From Pholiota molesta (lineage: Eukaryota > Basidiomycota > Agaricomycetes > Agaricales > Strophariaceae), in NCBI GenBank assembly GCA_014925825.1, contig JACGCK010000006.1, positions 434,001-498,000 on the forward strand: a stretch of DNA of 64,000 nt. Direction: 5' to 3'. The position numbers were made by a program, and so were the translations under genes. Position 1 is the stretch's first letter. Each line of letters starts with the position of its first letter. Below the pieces are notes generated by a model, which did no database searches, had not been told where the DNA came from, and saw only the letters and a program-made list of their open reading frames with translations. Positions 32,373 to 44,470 of this stretch are shown here, piece after piece.

Positions 32373-34887
32373 TCACCCCCTTGGAACTCCTTTTGTCACG
32401 TCAGGATATGTCTCCGCAATCATCTAACGACAGTTTCAGCCATTGATTCAAAAAAAAAAAAAAAAAAAAAAAAAAGCAGAAAAAAATTACCGAGAACAAA
32501 GCCGGAGCGCGAATAGCAAGAACTTGTGGATCCTCTCCAAGACCCACGAAACTTAAATACGGTTAAAATTGTATTCTGGCAATTAAAAAAGGGTACTCAC
32601 ATAGTCGAAACACCTGCCTCAATAGCAGAAGATATGGTCATGCCTACGAAGCCATATGAGAATTAGATATCTTTAGGCTTATACAGATTCACTCACAGCA
32701 GACCATCCCAATGAAAAACGAAAATAAGATGATAGGAGCAGTGTATTGCCCAGCTGAGTTATAGGAAGGTGCCGTGACTGGAAGCTATGGTCAATGCAAG
32801 AATTACTGATAAAATCAACTGAGCTTACACCGCAGGTAAAGGTATCCGAAGAGTGAGCACAGGATACCGACGACATATGCTCCCCACATCAAGGCTATCA
32901 AACCTGTTAGCACAGGAGCAGTACACAATTCAAACTGGAATGACGCACTCATCCCGACTAGTGAATCATTAACCAGAGCATCGATGCCTATTCGAATAAT
33001 AGAGAAGCGTTAGGGACCTAGAATTATAGTCAAAGTGGGTGTCCAACCTCGGTCAGTGAACATTCTCCAGGTATCTTTAGCAGCTGCAATATATGGTTTG
33101 CCGTAGAGCGCTGTGCGTAGAGTTGCAATGAGCTCAGTTCTCGAATTTGAAGAAATTTTATTCACCAATCTCAATATATGCATACCTGCTCTCAAATTAA
33201 GCAACTGATGAAAGCAGATAAGGAGTTCGGATATGTACCGGTTGAAATATTCGACCAAGTTCTGGAGTATGCCTACAAAGCAAGCTGCACAGCAGGCAAG
33301 ACATGCCTCAACAGCTGGAAAGCGTAATATCAAATCAAACCCGTCTCGATTTTAAAATAAACAACCTACGATGACCGTCTGCGTTTGCATTATTTTGAGC
33401 TGCGTTGAGAATCAGCCGCAGGAGGTCCAAGATTGTGACAATCAATGATCCGAACGCAATGGAACCAAGCGATAGCGTGGATGCGCGTCCAAAGGCAGAG
33501 ATAGTTGGGTGCTTTGGCTGTGGTAGTGTCAATTATCCGCAAAGCTATACTCCAAGGAGATAGTCACCATTTCACCAAGCTCACGGGGCCCAAAATAGTA
33601 CCATGATCCGTAGGGCCCGCCTGCAAGAGTTGCAAGGGAGACATTGCCAATGACTTGTGAAGTCCAGAGGAAAGAAAATGCTTCGAAGAAAATAAGGCCT
33701 GAAACTTTTCCACTGGAGCAGCTTGAAGTATCACAAGCTACGAGGGAAGGATAACTCATAAGCTATGAAGACAGAAAATGTTATGGTATCATGCTCACAT
33801 GGATTTCCGGGTGTCCACTTTGAATATCTATGAAGGTTTGTGGGTTGATAAGAACCACAATATCAATTCACTAAACGTGACGGCCTACGTTGCAATAGCT
33901 GTGAATGTAAACCATCTGAGAAATATCGTGTTTTAGGACCACAGCACCCTGTATACGGCAGTTCGTAAAACTTACACAGCAAGTGCTGCTTGTAAGAACA
34001 ACGCGGCGAAGGCGACTGCATAGACGCTCGTATGATGTTTGGAGACATCCATGACGACTTGGAGAAGCAAAGACGCTAGCGGTATGCGTGATCTAAAGCC
34101 AAAGTAAGAGAATAGAGAAAGAATTGCGATGATCGTGAAGATGATTGCGCCCGCTATGAAAATAACCAAGTATACATGTCAGAATCAGCAGTGTCAAGTC
34201 GTATTTTGGGGACTGACAGTAGTATTTCGTGATCCAGTAATAGACGCAAATACCGCTATAGACAAGAAGAGCTTGCGATCAGTGAGGAAAGGCGATAGAG
34301 CGTAGCAATCTTACATATTTAGTGCAATGCTTAAGATAAGGGTGATATGCATAATGATTTTCGTGAAGGCGCGCGTGAGCATGAGATAGACAGTCGATAG
34401 CAGGATTGCAACAGCCGTGACCAAGAGCAAGAGGTAAACAGTCGACCTGCGCAGTTCAATTAGAAAGAGAAAGAGTATTTAAAGTGGAGAAAAGTTACGG
34501 ACCTATTCAAGGTAACAGCGGTGCCTGTTTGTCCTCCGGCTTTGCCTAAGCCACCGCCCAGCCCACCTTGCGATATCCAGGTGCTAAGTGATATCCCAGA
34601 GAGGGCACCAAAACCAAGTAACTTCAAAAGGGCAATTCAAGCCACTGCATTAGCCACAGGGACGGCGATAGGAATCGAACGTGCAGACGCGAACGCACTT
34701 GTAGGACGAATAAGATCAAGAATATCGGATCGTTTATGGTCTTCTTAGGCTTGAAGCGTCCTCCTTCGTAAGGGTTTTTGACATCCCCATTATACGATTG
34801 GCCGTATGGTTCGATATTTGCAGGGGGGTAGTAGCCAGGTTGGCCATAAATTGGGTTGGGATGTGCTTCATTTACTTGCTGATACAT
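32373..34887 (-). CDS. PNS1: Choline-transporter-like protein PNS1 (CTL family)
   Basis: Integral membrane protein of the SLC44/CTL family. MYQQVNEAHPNPIYGQPGYY begins at 34887 (the longer in-frame extension starts with TTG, so it is rejected); a Pro/Tyr-rich cytosolic head precedes helix 1 (INDPIFLILFVLQ-LLGFGALSG). Then WISQGGLGGGLGKAGGQTGT, several helices, WTSQVIGNVSLATLAG, STLSLGSIAFGSLIVTILDL, CLACCAACFVGILQNLVEYF, NRYAYIEIALYGKPYI (the last across a 20-nt exon) and AAKDTWRMFTDRGIDALVND. The C-terminus ends FVGLGEDPQVLAIRAPALFS-MIAETYPDVTKGVPRG at 32373. About 14 exons keep frame. The last intron contains a 24-nt T run (A run on the plus strand, about 32452-32475) in its pyrimidine tract. 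Confidence 0.9.
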
Positions 34888-35343
34888 TGTAGGGCCTGCC
34901 TTCAATGGAGTCAAAAGTCGTGAGTTTCGTACACTATCAAGGGTGAGGTTGGGTTAGCTTGTGACGGTTCGAAGTCAAAAAGCAAATAAACCACTGACAC
35001 GAGTATGGGTCGTGGACGCTGTCAATGAGCGAGGAGCTTCCAGTGGGCGGTATTTGGTTGGGTGTGGCGATGACCGTGGTAACACCATACGGTCAGTTAT
35101 AATTACGTGCATAGGGTCCTCGATCGGAGTGCATCAATGATGCCACATCCTGCAAAGTCAAAATATGAATATTGAGAAAAGCCGAATACAGGTAAACCAT
35201 TATTACAGTATTTTCAATACATGTATAAGTACTTACAGTATGACGTCTCATAGGTATACCAATAGCCTACATTGGAGTGATATATTACAAATGTGAGGAC
35301 CAATTTCAATATAAACATTAGCACGGCAAACCAAGGGCGAGCA
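34888..35343. other. Intergenic, 456 bp
   Basis: Between PNS1 start and PP2C stop, both minus strand. Should contain the PNS1 promoter; no gene seen. Confidence 0.4.
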
Positions 35344-36757
35344 TTACGCAGTTGTTGCTCCAAGATGCTTGAACCTGACTACAATGACGGTCACATTATC
35401 CGTAGTATGATGCGATAATGCATGGTTCAATAGCTTTGAACTCGCTTCCTGAGCGTCCTCGACATCCCGAATGAGCTCAACGGCCGCTTGATCGCCGATG
35501 ACATCCCAGAGCTGTTGATAAATACAACGTTGATTAGTATGGAGTAAAGAGGAAGGATAATGCACTTACACCATCGCAGGCCAGAATCAGGAGTTCATCG
35601 TCCTCGCAGAGTTCAGTCTCGGTGGTGTATGGCGCGCCGACAACAAATTCCTTCATTGATGAATCTCCAAGACTCCGTGTCACAGCAAGTACACCGTTAA
35701 CTCGGCCGCTCATCACAAAGCCGCCCGCATCTGTGATTCGTTTCGCTTCTTGTTTGTCAGATCCCTTGTGATCGTAAGTGAGCCGCACAGCCTTCCCAGC
35801 ACGACATAGGACTCCTCGTGCATCGCCAGCGTTGGCCGAGTAGAGTACATATCGTGAGTTAGGTGGTGGAGTAACTAGCGTCACTGTTTCTCCAGTAGAT
35901 TTCGTCGAGGGAGATGAGGATCCTGAAGGAGATGATGTGACTAGTTTGTCGATCCACCACCCAAGCTGAGCAACGCTCGCTTGATACGGCTTGAGCTCGA
36001 AGATTTCTCCTTCTTTACTTTCTTCTTGGGAGTTGATTTATCCGCGTCATCCTTGGGTTTGATGCTCTCAATACTGGCTTCAAGAGAGCTAGTTGGGGGT
36101 ACCTCGCCATCAATGCTGTTATCCTTACTATGCCCTGAGACCGGAGAGTCCGAGGTAGGAGACGCGGGTGCGCTTATGAAGGGTTGTTGACCATTGTCAT
36201 CTTCAACACGTAGAAATGCTGTTACGGCCGTGCATCCGGAGTGGATTTTGCCGTCTGATTCTTCGCACATCCGAGAGAGCGCATCGTCGACGTTGTGGAA
36301 GGCTTTGTTCAGCACGTCGGGAATGGGCCCTTCGGGAGAGGCGTGAAGGGCGTCGAGAAGAAACTGCAGGACGTGAGCCACTCCTATAGCGGGTGAACAA
36401 TGACGCAAGTTACCTGATGGAAATGTTGGCCACACCACTCGGCGGCATGCTTCCCAGCATGGCCATCGAAGACGGCGAAGAAGCCTTGGCCTCGTACGGA
36501 GTCGAAATCGACGACGAAGGAGTGGGCATCCTCCATGGTACGACGCGTGCCCTTGTCTTCGGAGACGCCGACGCGGAAGGCGGGATGGTTGGTGGAATGG
36601 CGATTGAGGACCTAGGAGACGGTGAACACGGGTGGGATGAGCGTGGAACGGGGCGTACCCCATCTGTGTCGAGATCTGCGGCGGATATGGACTTGGAGCG
36701 GGCGTTGGGGGAGTCTGCGAAGCGGGGGGACATGGTCGTTGAGGTGAAGCGCTCCAT
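35344..36757 (-). CDS. PP2C-type protein phosphatase
   Basis: Metal-dependent Ser/Thr phosphatase. [20 protein letters not shown] (start 36757; longer frames begin at TTG) leads to a 47-nt GT-AG intron (donor after ADLDTDG) that brings [20 protein letters not shown] into frame. Catalytic motifs: [12 protein letters not shown] (metal-binding E-D), [17 protein letters not shown] (D-G-H-x-G), [33 protein letters not shown] and [12 protein letters not shown] (terminal D-N). An insert of about 90 residues, acidic then Lys/Ser-rich ([20 protein letters not shown]), sits between the third and fourth motifs. One base appears missing at 35954-35963, where [12 protein letters not shown] must connect to [15 protein letters not shown]. 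It shares an 80 bp divergent promoter with the BZW gene. Confidence 0.9.
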
Positions 36758-36837
36758 GCCCAATCCGTATTTATCGCGGTTCTCGGCATTGGCCGAATCG
36801 CCCTTCCTCTTCTCCCTCCACTTGTCGACGCTAGTGC
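36758..36837. promoter_or_regulatory. Compact bidirectional promoter, PP2C / BZW
   Basis: Only 80 bp separate the ATG of the PP2C gene (36757, minus) from the ATG of the BZW gene (36838, plus), so the 5' UTRs and core promoters must overlap or extend into each other's coding sequence. No TATA box is visible. Confidence 0.45.
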
Positions 36838-38501
36838 ATGTCTCAGCAATCCACCGCTGCAAAGCCTTCGCTCCAGGGCGTCAGAATCAAAGCAAGAAAG
36901 GGTGCTGTAAAGGCACAAGCCAAACACGAGCCAGCCGGTATTTCCACCACACGCCCTTTTTCAGCCCCGTCACAGCCCTCACCACTCCTCTTATCCAGTC
37001 TTCAGAGACCAACTCTTCAAACACCTCGAAACCGTTCCAGAAGGCGATTTCGACGCTTTCGCCACAAAATTCGTACAAGCAGGATCTACTCTTGAATTTC
37101 TCAAATATGCAGACGCCCTTTTCGAGATCATCCTCGTCGGCGGCCTTCTCCAGCCAGGCGGATCCTTCGTCGACGATGGTGCACCTGTATCACCCTTCAC
37201 GATCTTCAACGCCAAAGAGCCCGTCGAGGTTGACGACATAAAGAAATACATTGAGGTCATCAACAAACTCACCAGGAGGTAGATCATCCGTACTTGCCAT
37301 TTCCGTACACACATCTTATCTCGACAAATCAGGTACAAATATCTTCAGAAACCCCTTGAAGAGTCTGCATTGCCAGCACTCTTGCAATACATCCATCGCT
37401 GGAATCCCGCCCAGATTGACAAACTGTCAGTCGCTATTGGGCTCCTGTTCTCCCAGGGTCTTGCCAATGCAACCTGTCTAACCAGTTTGACGAAGGATCA
37501 TTTGGTCAAGAATGGCACGTATTCTTTCTTATCCATCTTACTTGTCGACTGTCTTATACTCTGTCTTCCCACTTAGATGTCGCGATTAATGTTCTCACTA
37601 TCATTTTCCGCACCTACTTGGCTGATCAGTCGATGGATCATCTTTCGGCGCTTTGAAAAAAGGAGGCGTCAAGGACCTTCTTGCGTTCTTCCCTCCCAAC
37701 AAGCGCGAGGTCAAACACTTGGAAGAACATTTCAGAAAAGCTGGTTTACCTCAAGTCGCCGATTGGTGGGCTAAGAAGCAATATGCTGTCGTAAAAGAGA
37801 GCATCATCAAGGAATTGACCGATGCTTTGGAACGTGAGGAATCTCCAGAGCAGGTACAGAGGAAAAGAGTTCTTTTATATCTCCTTTTGCTCATAAGTTA
37901 CCTAGGTCATTTCTGCCATCAAAGCTCGCCAGGAAGAGTCGCCTATCCCAGAGCCCGAGTTGGTGCAATGCATCTGGCAGGGCCTCATGGGTTCAGTTGA
38001 TTGGAGCGCTCGCCCGGATCAGATTGAGGGCCTTGCTCTCCGTGAAGTCACCGTTAGTCTCGGATTGAATCATGCGCTTCAAACTCGTGTTTTAACAAAA
38101 GTCTTTCAGAAATTTGCGCCCATCTTGGAGCCATTCTCCGAGGGCGGTAAAACTCAAATTGCCCTTATCAACTCTGTCCAAGTCTATTGTTATGAAGACA
38201 CTAGGATTATAAAGGCCTTCCCCCAAATTCTCAAGGTTTGTACTATGCAGAATCTGATTATTTCCCATTGTTCAACCACATGTTTGCTAGGTGTTGTATA
38301 ACAAGGACTGTCTTTCTGATCAAGCCATCGTCTACTGGTATCAGAAAGGCTCGAAGCCTCAAGGCCGTCAACACTTCCTCAAGAGCACAGAACCTTTAGT
38401 GAAGGTGTGTAACATAATTCAATTATACAAACAACGTTGGTATTTACTAACGTTATAAATAGTTCCTGCAGGAACAGGAGAGCAGCGACGAAGAGGAGTA
38501 A
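36838..38501 (+). CDS. BZW / eIF5-mimic protein (W2 domain)
   Basis: Translation regulator that competes with eIF5 through a C-terminal W2 domain. MSQQSTAAKPSLQGVRIKAR is the conserved start. Later blocks: VFRDQLFKHLETVPEGDFDA, ILVGGLLQPGGSFVDDGAPV, YLQKPLEESALPALLQYIHR, GGVKDLLAFFPPNKREVKHL, ELVQCIWQGLMGSVDWSARP, ILEPFSEGGKTQIALINSVQ and the W2 end DQAIVYWYQKGSKPQGRQHF followed by acidic SSDEEE. Nine exons or so; stop 38499-38501. One base is missing at 37647-37654, where HLSA must continue as LKKGGVKD. The intron after DHLVKN has GC at its donor (about 37516) and AG at its acceptor; only this choice yields the conserved N-D-V-A-I-N. Confidence 0.9.
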
Positions 38502-38683
38502 TCGCTACTGTAGCATTTATGGACTGTTCACGCTATTGAATAGGATTTCGCACCGTGTATCTCTCCTTTTGCCACTTTTTCGACGATAATATAGCTATAT
38601 GGTACAAACGAAATAAGGAAACGAGGAAAGCAAGATCGAAGTACAGAAAAGAATATATGAAAGGAAAGAGAGCGGGAGGCAGA

Positions 38684-41600
38684 TCACCATGCCTCAGGCA
38701 TGGGTGCGAAATCCCCCGTCCAGCCATTTTTGCCGACCATTTGTAGGAAGATACCATCGGAGCCATTAACGGGAAGGCCAAGGTCTGCCAAGCTCTAGAG
38801 ATAATAAGAATGATTACCATTGAGTTATCTTCCAGATGAAGCAATTACAACGCACCTGTTCTTGCAGCCATACTGGGATGGCATTCGAATTGAATATTCC
38901 TCTGTCGCTTGGCCATGTGAAGCCAAGCTCCTCCATAGTGAATGGTGGGGGCATAGCAGGGTCATGGAACGTCGGAGAGACGATCATATTTTCAGCAAAT
39001 TGGGGTGGAGGGATGGTGGGTATAGGAGTGTTGATTCCACTCCGAATGCCGACCTTTCGACGAAGGTTGGCCAACATGATCCGCAGGGTGAGCGCATACC
39101 TGAAGGGATGTAAATCAACTGGAACAATGGAACAGGAACATTAGATGCATCACCTTTCGGCAGCGACGTCTGAGAGCAGTTGTGCCAACTGCTCGACTTG
39201 GGCCATTATGGCTCCAATATCAAGTTCAGTCGGGAAGAGATTGCCATTTTGAGGAGGAAAAGTCCGGAAAAGGCAGCAGTGACAAGGCTGTCGTGGACTG
39301 CATATCGAAGAGCGGCACTGATATACGAAATATGAGCAACTTTAAAATTAGGCTGAAGAGATATTTTGGCGCACCGGTATTCTTGGGAGTTCAAGAATAT
39401 AGCAAGGCAGTTGGATGCCGAGTCTTTGGCTTGGAACGCCAATTCGCGTTGTTCGAACGGCATCTTATCCCAGGACACTCCACGAAGAGCAACGCACACA
39501 AGCCAGAGTTTGGCGTAGTGCAGCTCTCCTGCTAGTACTTTCCGAAGCAAGGAGTCTTGATCCATGGTCCGACCTGGAAACCAATTTGAGTTCTGGAAAA
39601 TTTGAATTTGGAGGGAGAGAACTAACGGTGGAGTTCATCGCACCGGTCCACCAATCGTCCAAAGCTTCGTTTGCCCTTCTTATGAGGGCGAGTGCATTGG
39701 CGTTGACTTGGCCGTTTAATGGGGCCAAAAAGTCGTAAATTTGGGCTAGAAGAGCTCAATTAGACATGTATAAATTTAGACCCGAGGAATTTAAATCACT
39801 CTTATGCGCAATCAGTTCCACCAGTGAGATGAGTCGCACATCTGTTGGGGATGCCATCGGATGAGATAATAGAACTCGGCAGTGACGAATTGTATTTTCA
39901 TCTCTCAACACGATGGGCCGTCCTGTTCCAAGGCTCATCCTGTCAAAAGAGTTGTCAACAATTGCCGAATATGGACAGCAATCAGGACATACTGATGATC
40001 AAACCAATACAAGCAAAGCCAGATGCGCGCAGAAACCACTGTATTTGATATTAATGTTAGCATCACAATGAGGTGCAAAAGATAAGAAATGGACTTTACC
40101 GAGATTCCTTTCCTCTTCCTCCGATCTGTATTTGCCATTGTCGTCAGCAAGCTTTTCCAGAGCACGATGCAGACCGAGATCCAGGGCCATGCGCATTGCA
40201 TGGCCGCTTGGAAGCCAGCCATTGGTGCTCCAGGCAGCAAGCAAGAGCATTCCTATGATGCGAAACGTCAAGCCATTACCTTTATAGGTGTGGAAAACAA
40301 TTCACCTTGCACAGCTTCTTTCCTTACGACAGGACCAAAAAGGGAAGAGCGAGCTATCCCCTGAGCTTCTTCAAGACATTTGTAGAACGTTGGACTGAGA
40401 GGACCATTCCCGCTACGAATCTTCCCAGCTACTGCTAGGATAGCGTCGAAGGTCCAAGGAGACCTTTCCATCAAGCTTTCATAGGTATCATATGACGGAT
40501 CGAAAAGCGGTATAAAGAGATGGCATCCTGCAAAAAAGCTACAAGTACAAGTGAACAAAGTGATTGGCTAAGAAGGATGAGTAAATCTACATGTTGAAGA
40601 GCTCTCGAGCTTCAGAGTCGGTGACAAGGCCCTGTTGAGAATGGAATTTATAAAAAAGGAATCTCGGTGTTTGCCACGTCACTCACCTTCTCGACAACGT
40701 GAGGGAAAGCATTTCTTGGAATGGGTTCAGCCCTCTTGCGCTTCTTAACCCTGATAGCGTGATCAATGATCAGTGGAGCCCATACATCCGAAATAAAAAT
40801 AAAGTATTACCTGGGGGGTTCAGCAGAAGGTGCTGCTGCCGCCTCTGCGGCGGCATTAGCCAAGCCTTGCAAAGCTTCAATCGGTGCGTTGAGGGAGGCT
40901 CTAGGCAATGTGTCTTCCGATTCATCATCGGAGGACGGCGCGGTGCTGGGGACTATGCCGTAGTTGGCATACTTGTGCGGCTACGAAAATATTGAGAAAT
41001 CCAGAAAATCGATAAAAGGGGGAAGAATATACTTACAGGAGCTGCAAACCCGGGAAGAGGGGGAAATCGTCCTCGATCCGCAGGACCGGCGGCCGGATCG
41101 AAACCATTGCGATGCTGAGGGGGAATACCGGTTCCATCACGGAGAACATCCATGTGAGGATACATCCCAGGATGCGGGGGTGGCATGTTTGGGTTGGCGC
41201 TGTTCTGTGGTTGAACTGCTGACAGGATCCGGTCCAATGAGGACTGCATGCCAATCATCTGGCTTTGCATGACCTTTGAGCGCCAAAGCAAGTGGATCAG
41301 CAGGGGGCAGGAAAGCGTGGATCACAGGTACCTACAAGATATTGGCCTTCGAGTCTCGCAAGTCGTCTGGGGGCCATATCTGAGAAATGGTGCAGTACGT
41401 ACAGGAGAAAGAGAGACTTACTCGATACTGGCACCAGACAAGGCCTGTACATTTTTCTTTTCAGGTTTCTCGAAGATACACGGTATACCGCTTGCTTGGC
41501 AGCGACGACAAGGAGCCTGTGGTGCAGAATGCCGGGCCGGGGACGGGGGAGGCGGGCCTCGATGAGTGAACGGATCGCGGGGACCGACGGCTACAAAAGA

Positions 41601-41799
41601 CACATACCTCTCCTTCACACCTGTTCTTCCCCTTTCTGCAGGATGTACAGGCCCGTGCGCCGCGCTTGGGGATGTGCGACTGGGTCTGTTGCTGGGGCGA
41701 TTCTGCTGATGAGGCGGCCATGGAGGGGGCGGAGGCGGAGGGCGCTTTGCGTTTTTTGCCAACGGACTCTGAGATGGAGGCAGAGGGGCTCTGGGACAT
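38684..41799 (-). CDS. Zn(II)2Cys6 transcription factor with fungal-specific TF domain
   Basis: Nuclear DNA-binding regulator. The start MSQSPSASISESVGKKRKAP (41799) is followed by a Gln/Ser-rich stretch and the zinc cluster RACTSCRKGKNRCEGE-APCRRCQASGIPC, the six Cys that bind two zinc ions, split by one intron. A probable coiled-coil dimerisation helix (RLARLEGQ... VMQSQMIGMQSSLDRIL) comes next, then a Pro/His-rich linker and basic KKRKRAEPIPR. The fungal-specific TF domain (PF04082-like) includes ELFNIFFAGCHLFIPLFDPS, SPWTFDAILAVAGKIRSGNG, MLLLAAWSTNGWLPSGHAMR, ALDLGLHRALEKLADDN, ARIWLCLYWFDHQMSLGTGR. The C-terminus ends in NGWTGDFAPMPEAW (TGA at 38684). Layout resembles regulators of carbon or amino-acid metabolism (FacB/Cha4 type), but the target genes cannot be predicted. 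About 14 exons. Confidence 0.88.
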
Positions 41800-42814
41800 G
41801 TTAGCTGGAGAAAAGTGGACGGCGTTGATATAATTGACAAGAAACAGGATGAACAGAGGCGGGCAAAGGTCCGAACATCCCCGGGCGGGGTTTCGAACAC
41901 CAGGCACGTGTCACCCCATCACTTGACCCGCACTCTATTTACCAGCTTCGATTTCTGCCAGCATCTTCCCAGGAGTCCAGTGCGCTGCTCAATGCAAGGC
42001 CCACTCGCCGACCTCAACCGCTGGTGCGCAAACCCCAGCCTCTAATACTTACGTATCGCCCTCCTCATGGCCACAGGTCATATTGCGTACGCCCCACTTA
42101 TCGTGTTCATCTAATTACGCTCTCACATTCTATTTATTTTTGGATATTACACAGAGTAGGTTGCTACATAGTTGGCCACTTCACAGGGTGTTTAATTCTT
42201 AGTGACGCGCTTATCAGATTTCCTAGCAATCGATCGGATGCACATAGGACCCGTGCAAACGTTGGCATAAATGCACAAATGCACCCGCGAAATATCAGGG
42301 GGCGAAGAGGGGCCTTTGAGCTCATAACTTTGATGGTATGAAGCCTCAGATCCTAGCAATTGCTGTCAAACGAGTACTTATTTAGTTCATAGGTCTTGAT
42401 AATACAAAATGACGGTGTCGTTTTCATTAAAGTGCATCGAATACCTAATACCATTGCTACGATATGGCCATACCGACATATAGGTCGGTTTATTTCTGCA
42501 ATAAAGAACCCCAAGATATTCTATTCTTTGTGAATTAACCTTTCTCTTTTCCCATAATTATTTTTGTTGCATGAACTGAACTATCCTCTATCTCAATGTC
42601 GTTCTATCGACGACTACATGTGCAAGCCAAATTCTAGGAGATGCATGGAGTCATAAGAAGAACGGGTAAAAACTTTTCCCCTTATTATACAATCGTTACA
42701 ACTCATTGATCTGATCGCCTTGGTCTAATAGGCGGGGAAGCTAAGACTCGCATTGAAATAGACTGTCAACTTGGGCACGAGGTTAGTAAACGGCCTGGGT
42801 ACAAGGAACACACA
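41800..42814. other. Intergenic, 1 kb
   Basis: Upstream of the transcription factor and downstream of MND1. AT-rich after 42100; no supported gene, repeat or RNA. Confidence 0.4.
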
Positions 42815-43888
42815 TCATTCAAGGTCTTCGTAATCTTCTGATATGCTGAGATATTGTCGAATGTCCTCGGGGCTGATCCCATTCTGTCTTGTGAAATGTC
42901 CCAGGAGGACGCCATAATTATCTATGAATATGAAACCCTCACTGGCTCGGGAGAATCGTCAAGACCTTACCTGTCCAGCGATACGCAGCCTCTTTGGCCA
43001 GAAACGCCGCGCGTTTGACTTCTTCCACTTTGGCGGGATTGGAGTCGCCGTATGCACTGAGCTCAGACTCCAGAACGGACAAATCTTTTTCAATTCGCTC
43101 AGATTCTTCAACTTGTTGATTCGGACGTCCTGGACAAAGGAAACGAGGAAACGATATTATCCAAACATATATATCCGATCTGACGGGGCTCACTGAATCG
43201 ATCCTTTCGGCTCTTGCTGCTTCTATTGCGTTTTTGAACTCGATAACTTGGGTCCGGTGAGTATTGCCTGCCTCTCTGACTTTATCTAATTTTGTTTGCA
43301 CCTATCGCATGACATAGATCAGTTTGGCGAGAGGTATATTCTAAGGGTATGCTCACTAGAACTCCATGCTGTGATGGAAAGCTCCAGAAAACTTTAAGTA
43401 TGCGACGCTTTAATTAGGACGCAATAAAACAGACGCATATATACGGTTACATACAATTTGATGACCCAATTTTGTCGGCTTGGACAAGGCCGTCGTCCAC
43501 TAGCGATTGTAAACGTCTTTGACCGATTGGGAGACTATTAGCGAGATAAAGATAAGGATTAATCGCGTGGTCCATTGAGGGTCGGGGAAGCGTTCATACC
43601 TATACCCTTTAGTTTGGGTCCTAGCTTTTCGAGTTCTTTCAACTGAGGTAATCTTAAGCTGAGGGAAAACACTTTCTGCAAATCCAATACATGCCTGATA
43701 GAAATCGCGCTTGAATGGGCCGATTAAAGCATGAGTATAGGAGGAATGTACTTGAAATCGTGCCACTACTTACCGTTTCATGGAATATTTCCAGTAATTT
43801 GACGCGTTTCTCCTCAGCTGACAGTCCTCTAGGCGCCTACATTACGAATAAAGACCATGTGCTGGTACCCTACCCTTCCGCTTACCAT
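42815..43888 (-). CDS. MND1: Meiotic nuclear division protein 1 (HOP2-MND1 complex)
   Basis: Partner of HOP2 that stimulates Dmc1/Rad51 strand exchange in meiosis. The coding sequence begins with an exon holding only the ATG (43886-43888), spliced to APRGLSAEEKRVKLLEIFHE. Then DFYQ-LKELEKLGPKLKG, VSQSVKDV, QSLVDDGLVQADKIGSSN, FFWSFPSQHGVL, VQTKLDKVREAGNTHRTQVI, coiled-coil ESERIEKDLSVLESELSAYG and the C-terminal HFTRQNGISPEDIRQYLSIS. The DFYQ/LKEL junction is best explained by a GC-AG intron (donor GCATGT at about 43687). Two one-base gaps are seen, at 43509-43514 (T run in VKDV-LQSLV) and 43107-43113 (NKL-EESER). All features of an intact MND1 are otherwise present. Confidence 0.9.
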
Positions 43889-44470
43889 TTTTCCTGGAAT
43901 TGAGAGTTGGTGGATGATTGATATGGAGGCGCGTTGAGGCTCGTTGAGGGTGTCCTGGCAAACATGCCGCGTCCTAATTACAATAGCGGAAACCAAATTT
44001 GAATTTGATCGCCGGTTGGTTTCCATAAAAAGACACCGTGTCCACTCCATTCCTTTCTTTTCATTCTACTTATATTCTATCTCTAAGCCTCGGCTTCTGA
44101 CTAGCACTAATATGTGTATACTGGACTCACATTTCGTGGTGCCACCACCTCCTTATGGAGCTCTCTTTCTAGAGTAATCTATTGCTTGGTTCATTGCCCT
44201 GCAACTTCTGGGTTCAAGGAGCGAACCTAACCTCGTTATGACCATCTTACGATACTTCGAACTCAAGGTGCCATGTTTCGAATTGCATACATCGGGCACG
44301 GGCAGAGAGCCGTAAAGATAAGAAGCATCGATATCTTTCAAATGTGAAAATATCTGTTGCATCTGCTCTCTCTACGGCTGCATTCCCCAGCCTTCTCACA
44401 CGGATTTTCTGCGACTTCTGAGGCTTGACGTTGAAGAACTTCAAGCAAGCTATCGCTCCATCGAAATAGC
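43889..44470. promoter_or_regulatory. Divergent intergenic region, 582 bp
   Basis: Between the MND1 start (minus) and the P450 start (plus). No supported gene. Confidence 0.35.

Noticed and set aside
32450..32476. 24-nt A run as a retroposed poly(A) tail
   Set aside because: It lies within an intron of PNS1 as a T run before the acceptor on the coding strand; no retroposed gene or target duplication is seen.
34968..34985. GGTTCGAAGTC, similar to a tRNA B box
   Set aside because: No A box or acceptor stem upstream; no tRNA could be folded.
35941..36927. 328-residue minus-strand frame with an Arg/Pro-rich N-terminal half
   Set aside because: Its first half is a shadow frame; a 47-nt intron moves the true PP2C frame into place. 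Only the C-terminal part from [12 protein letters not shown] is real coding sequence.
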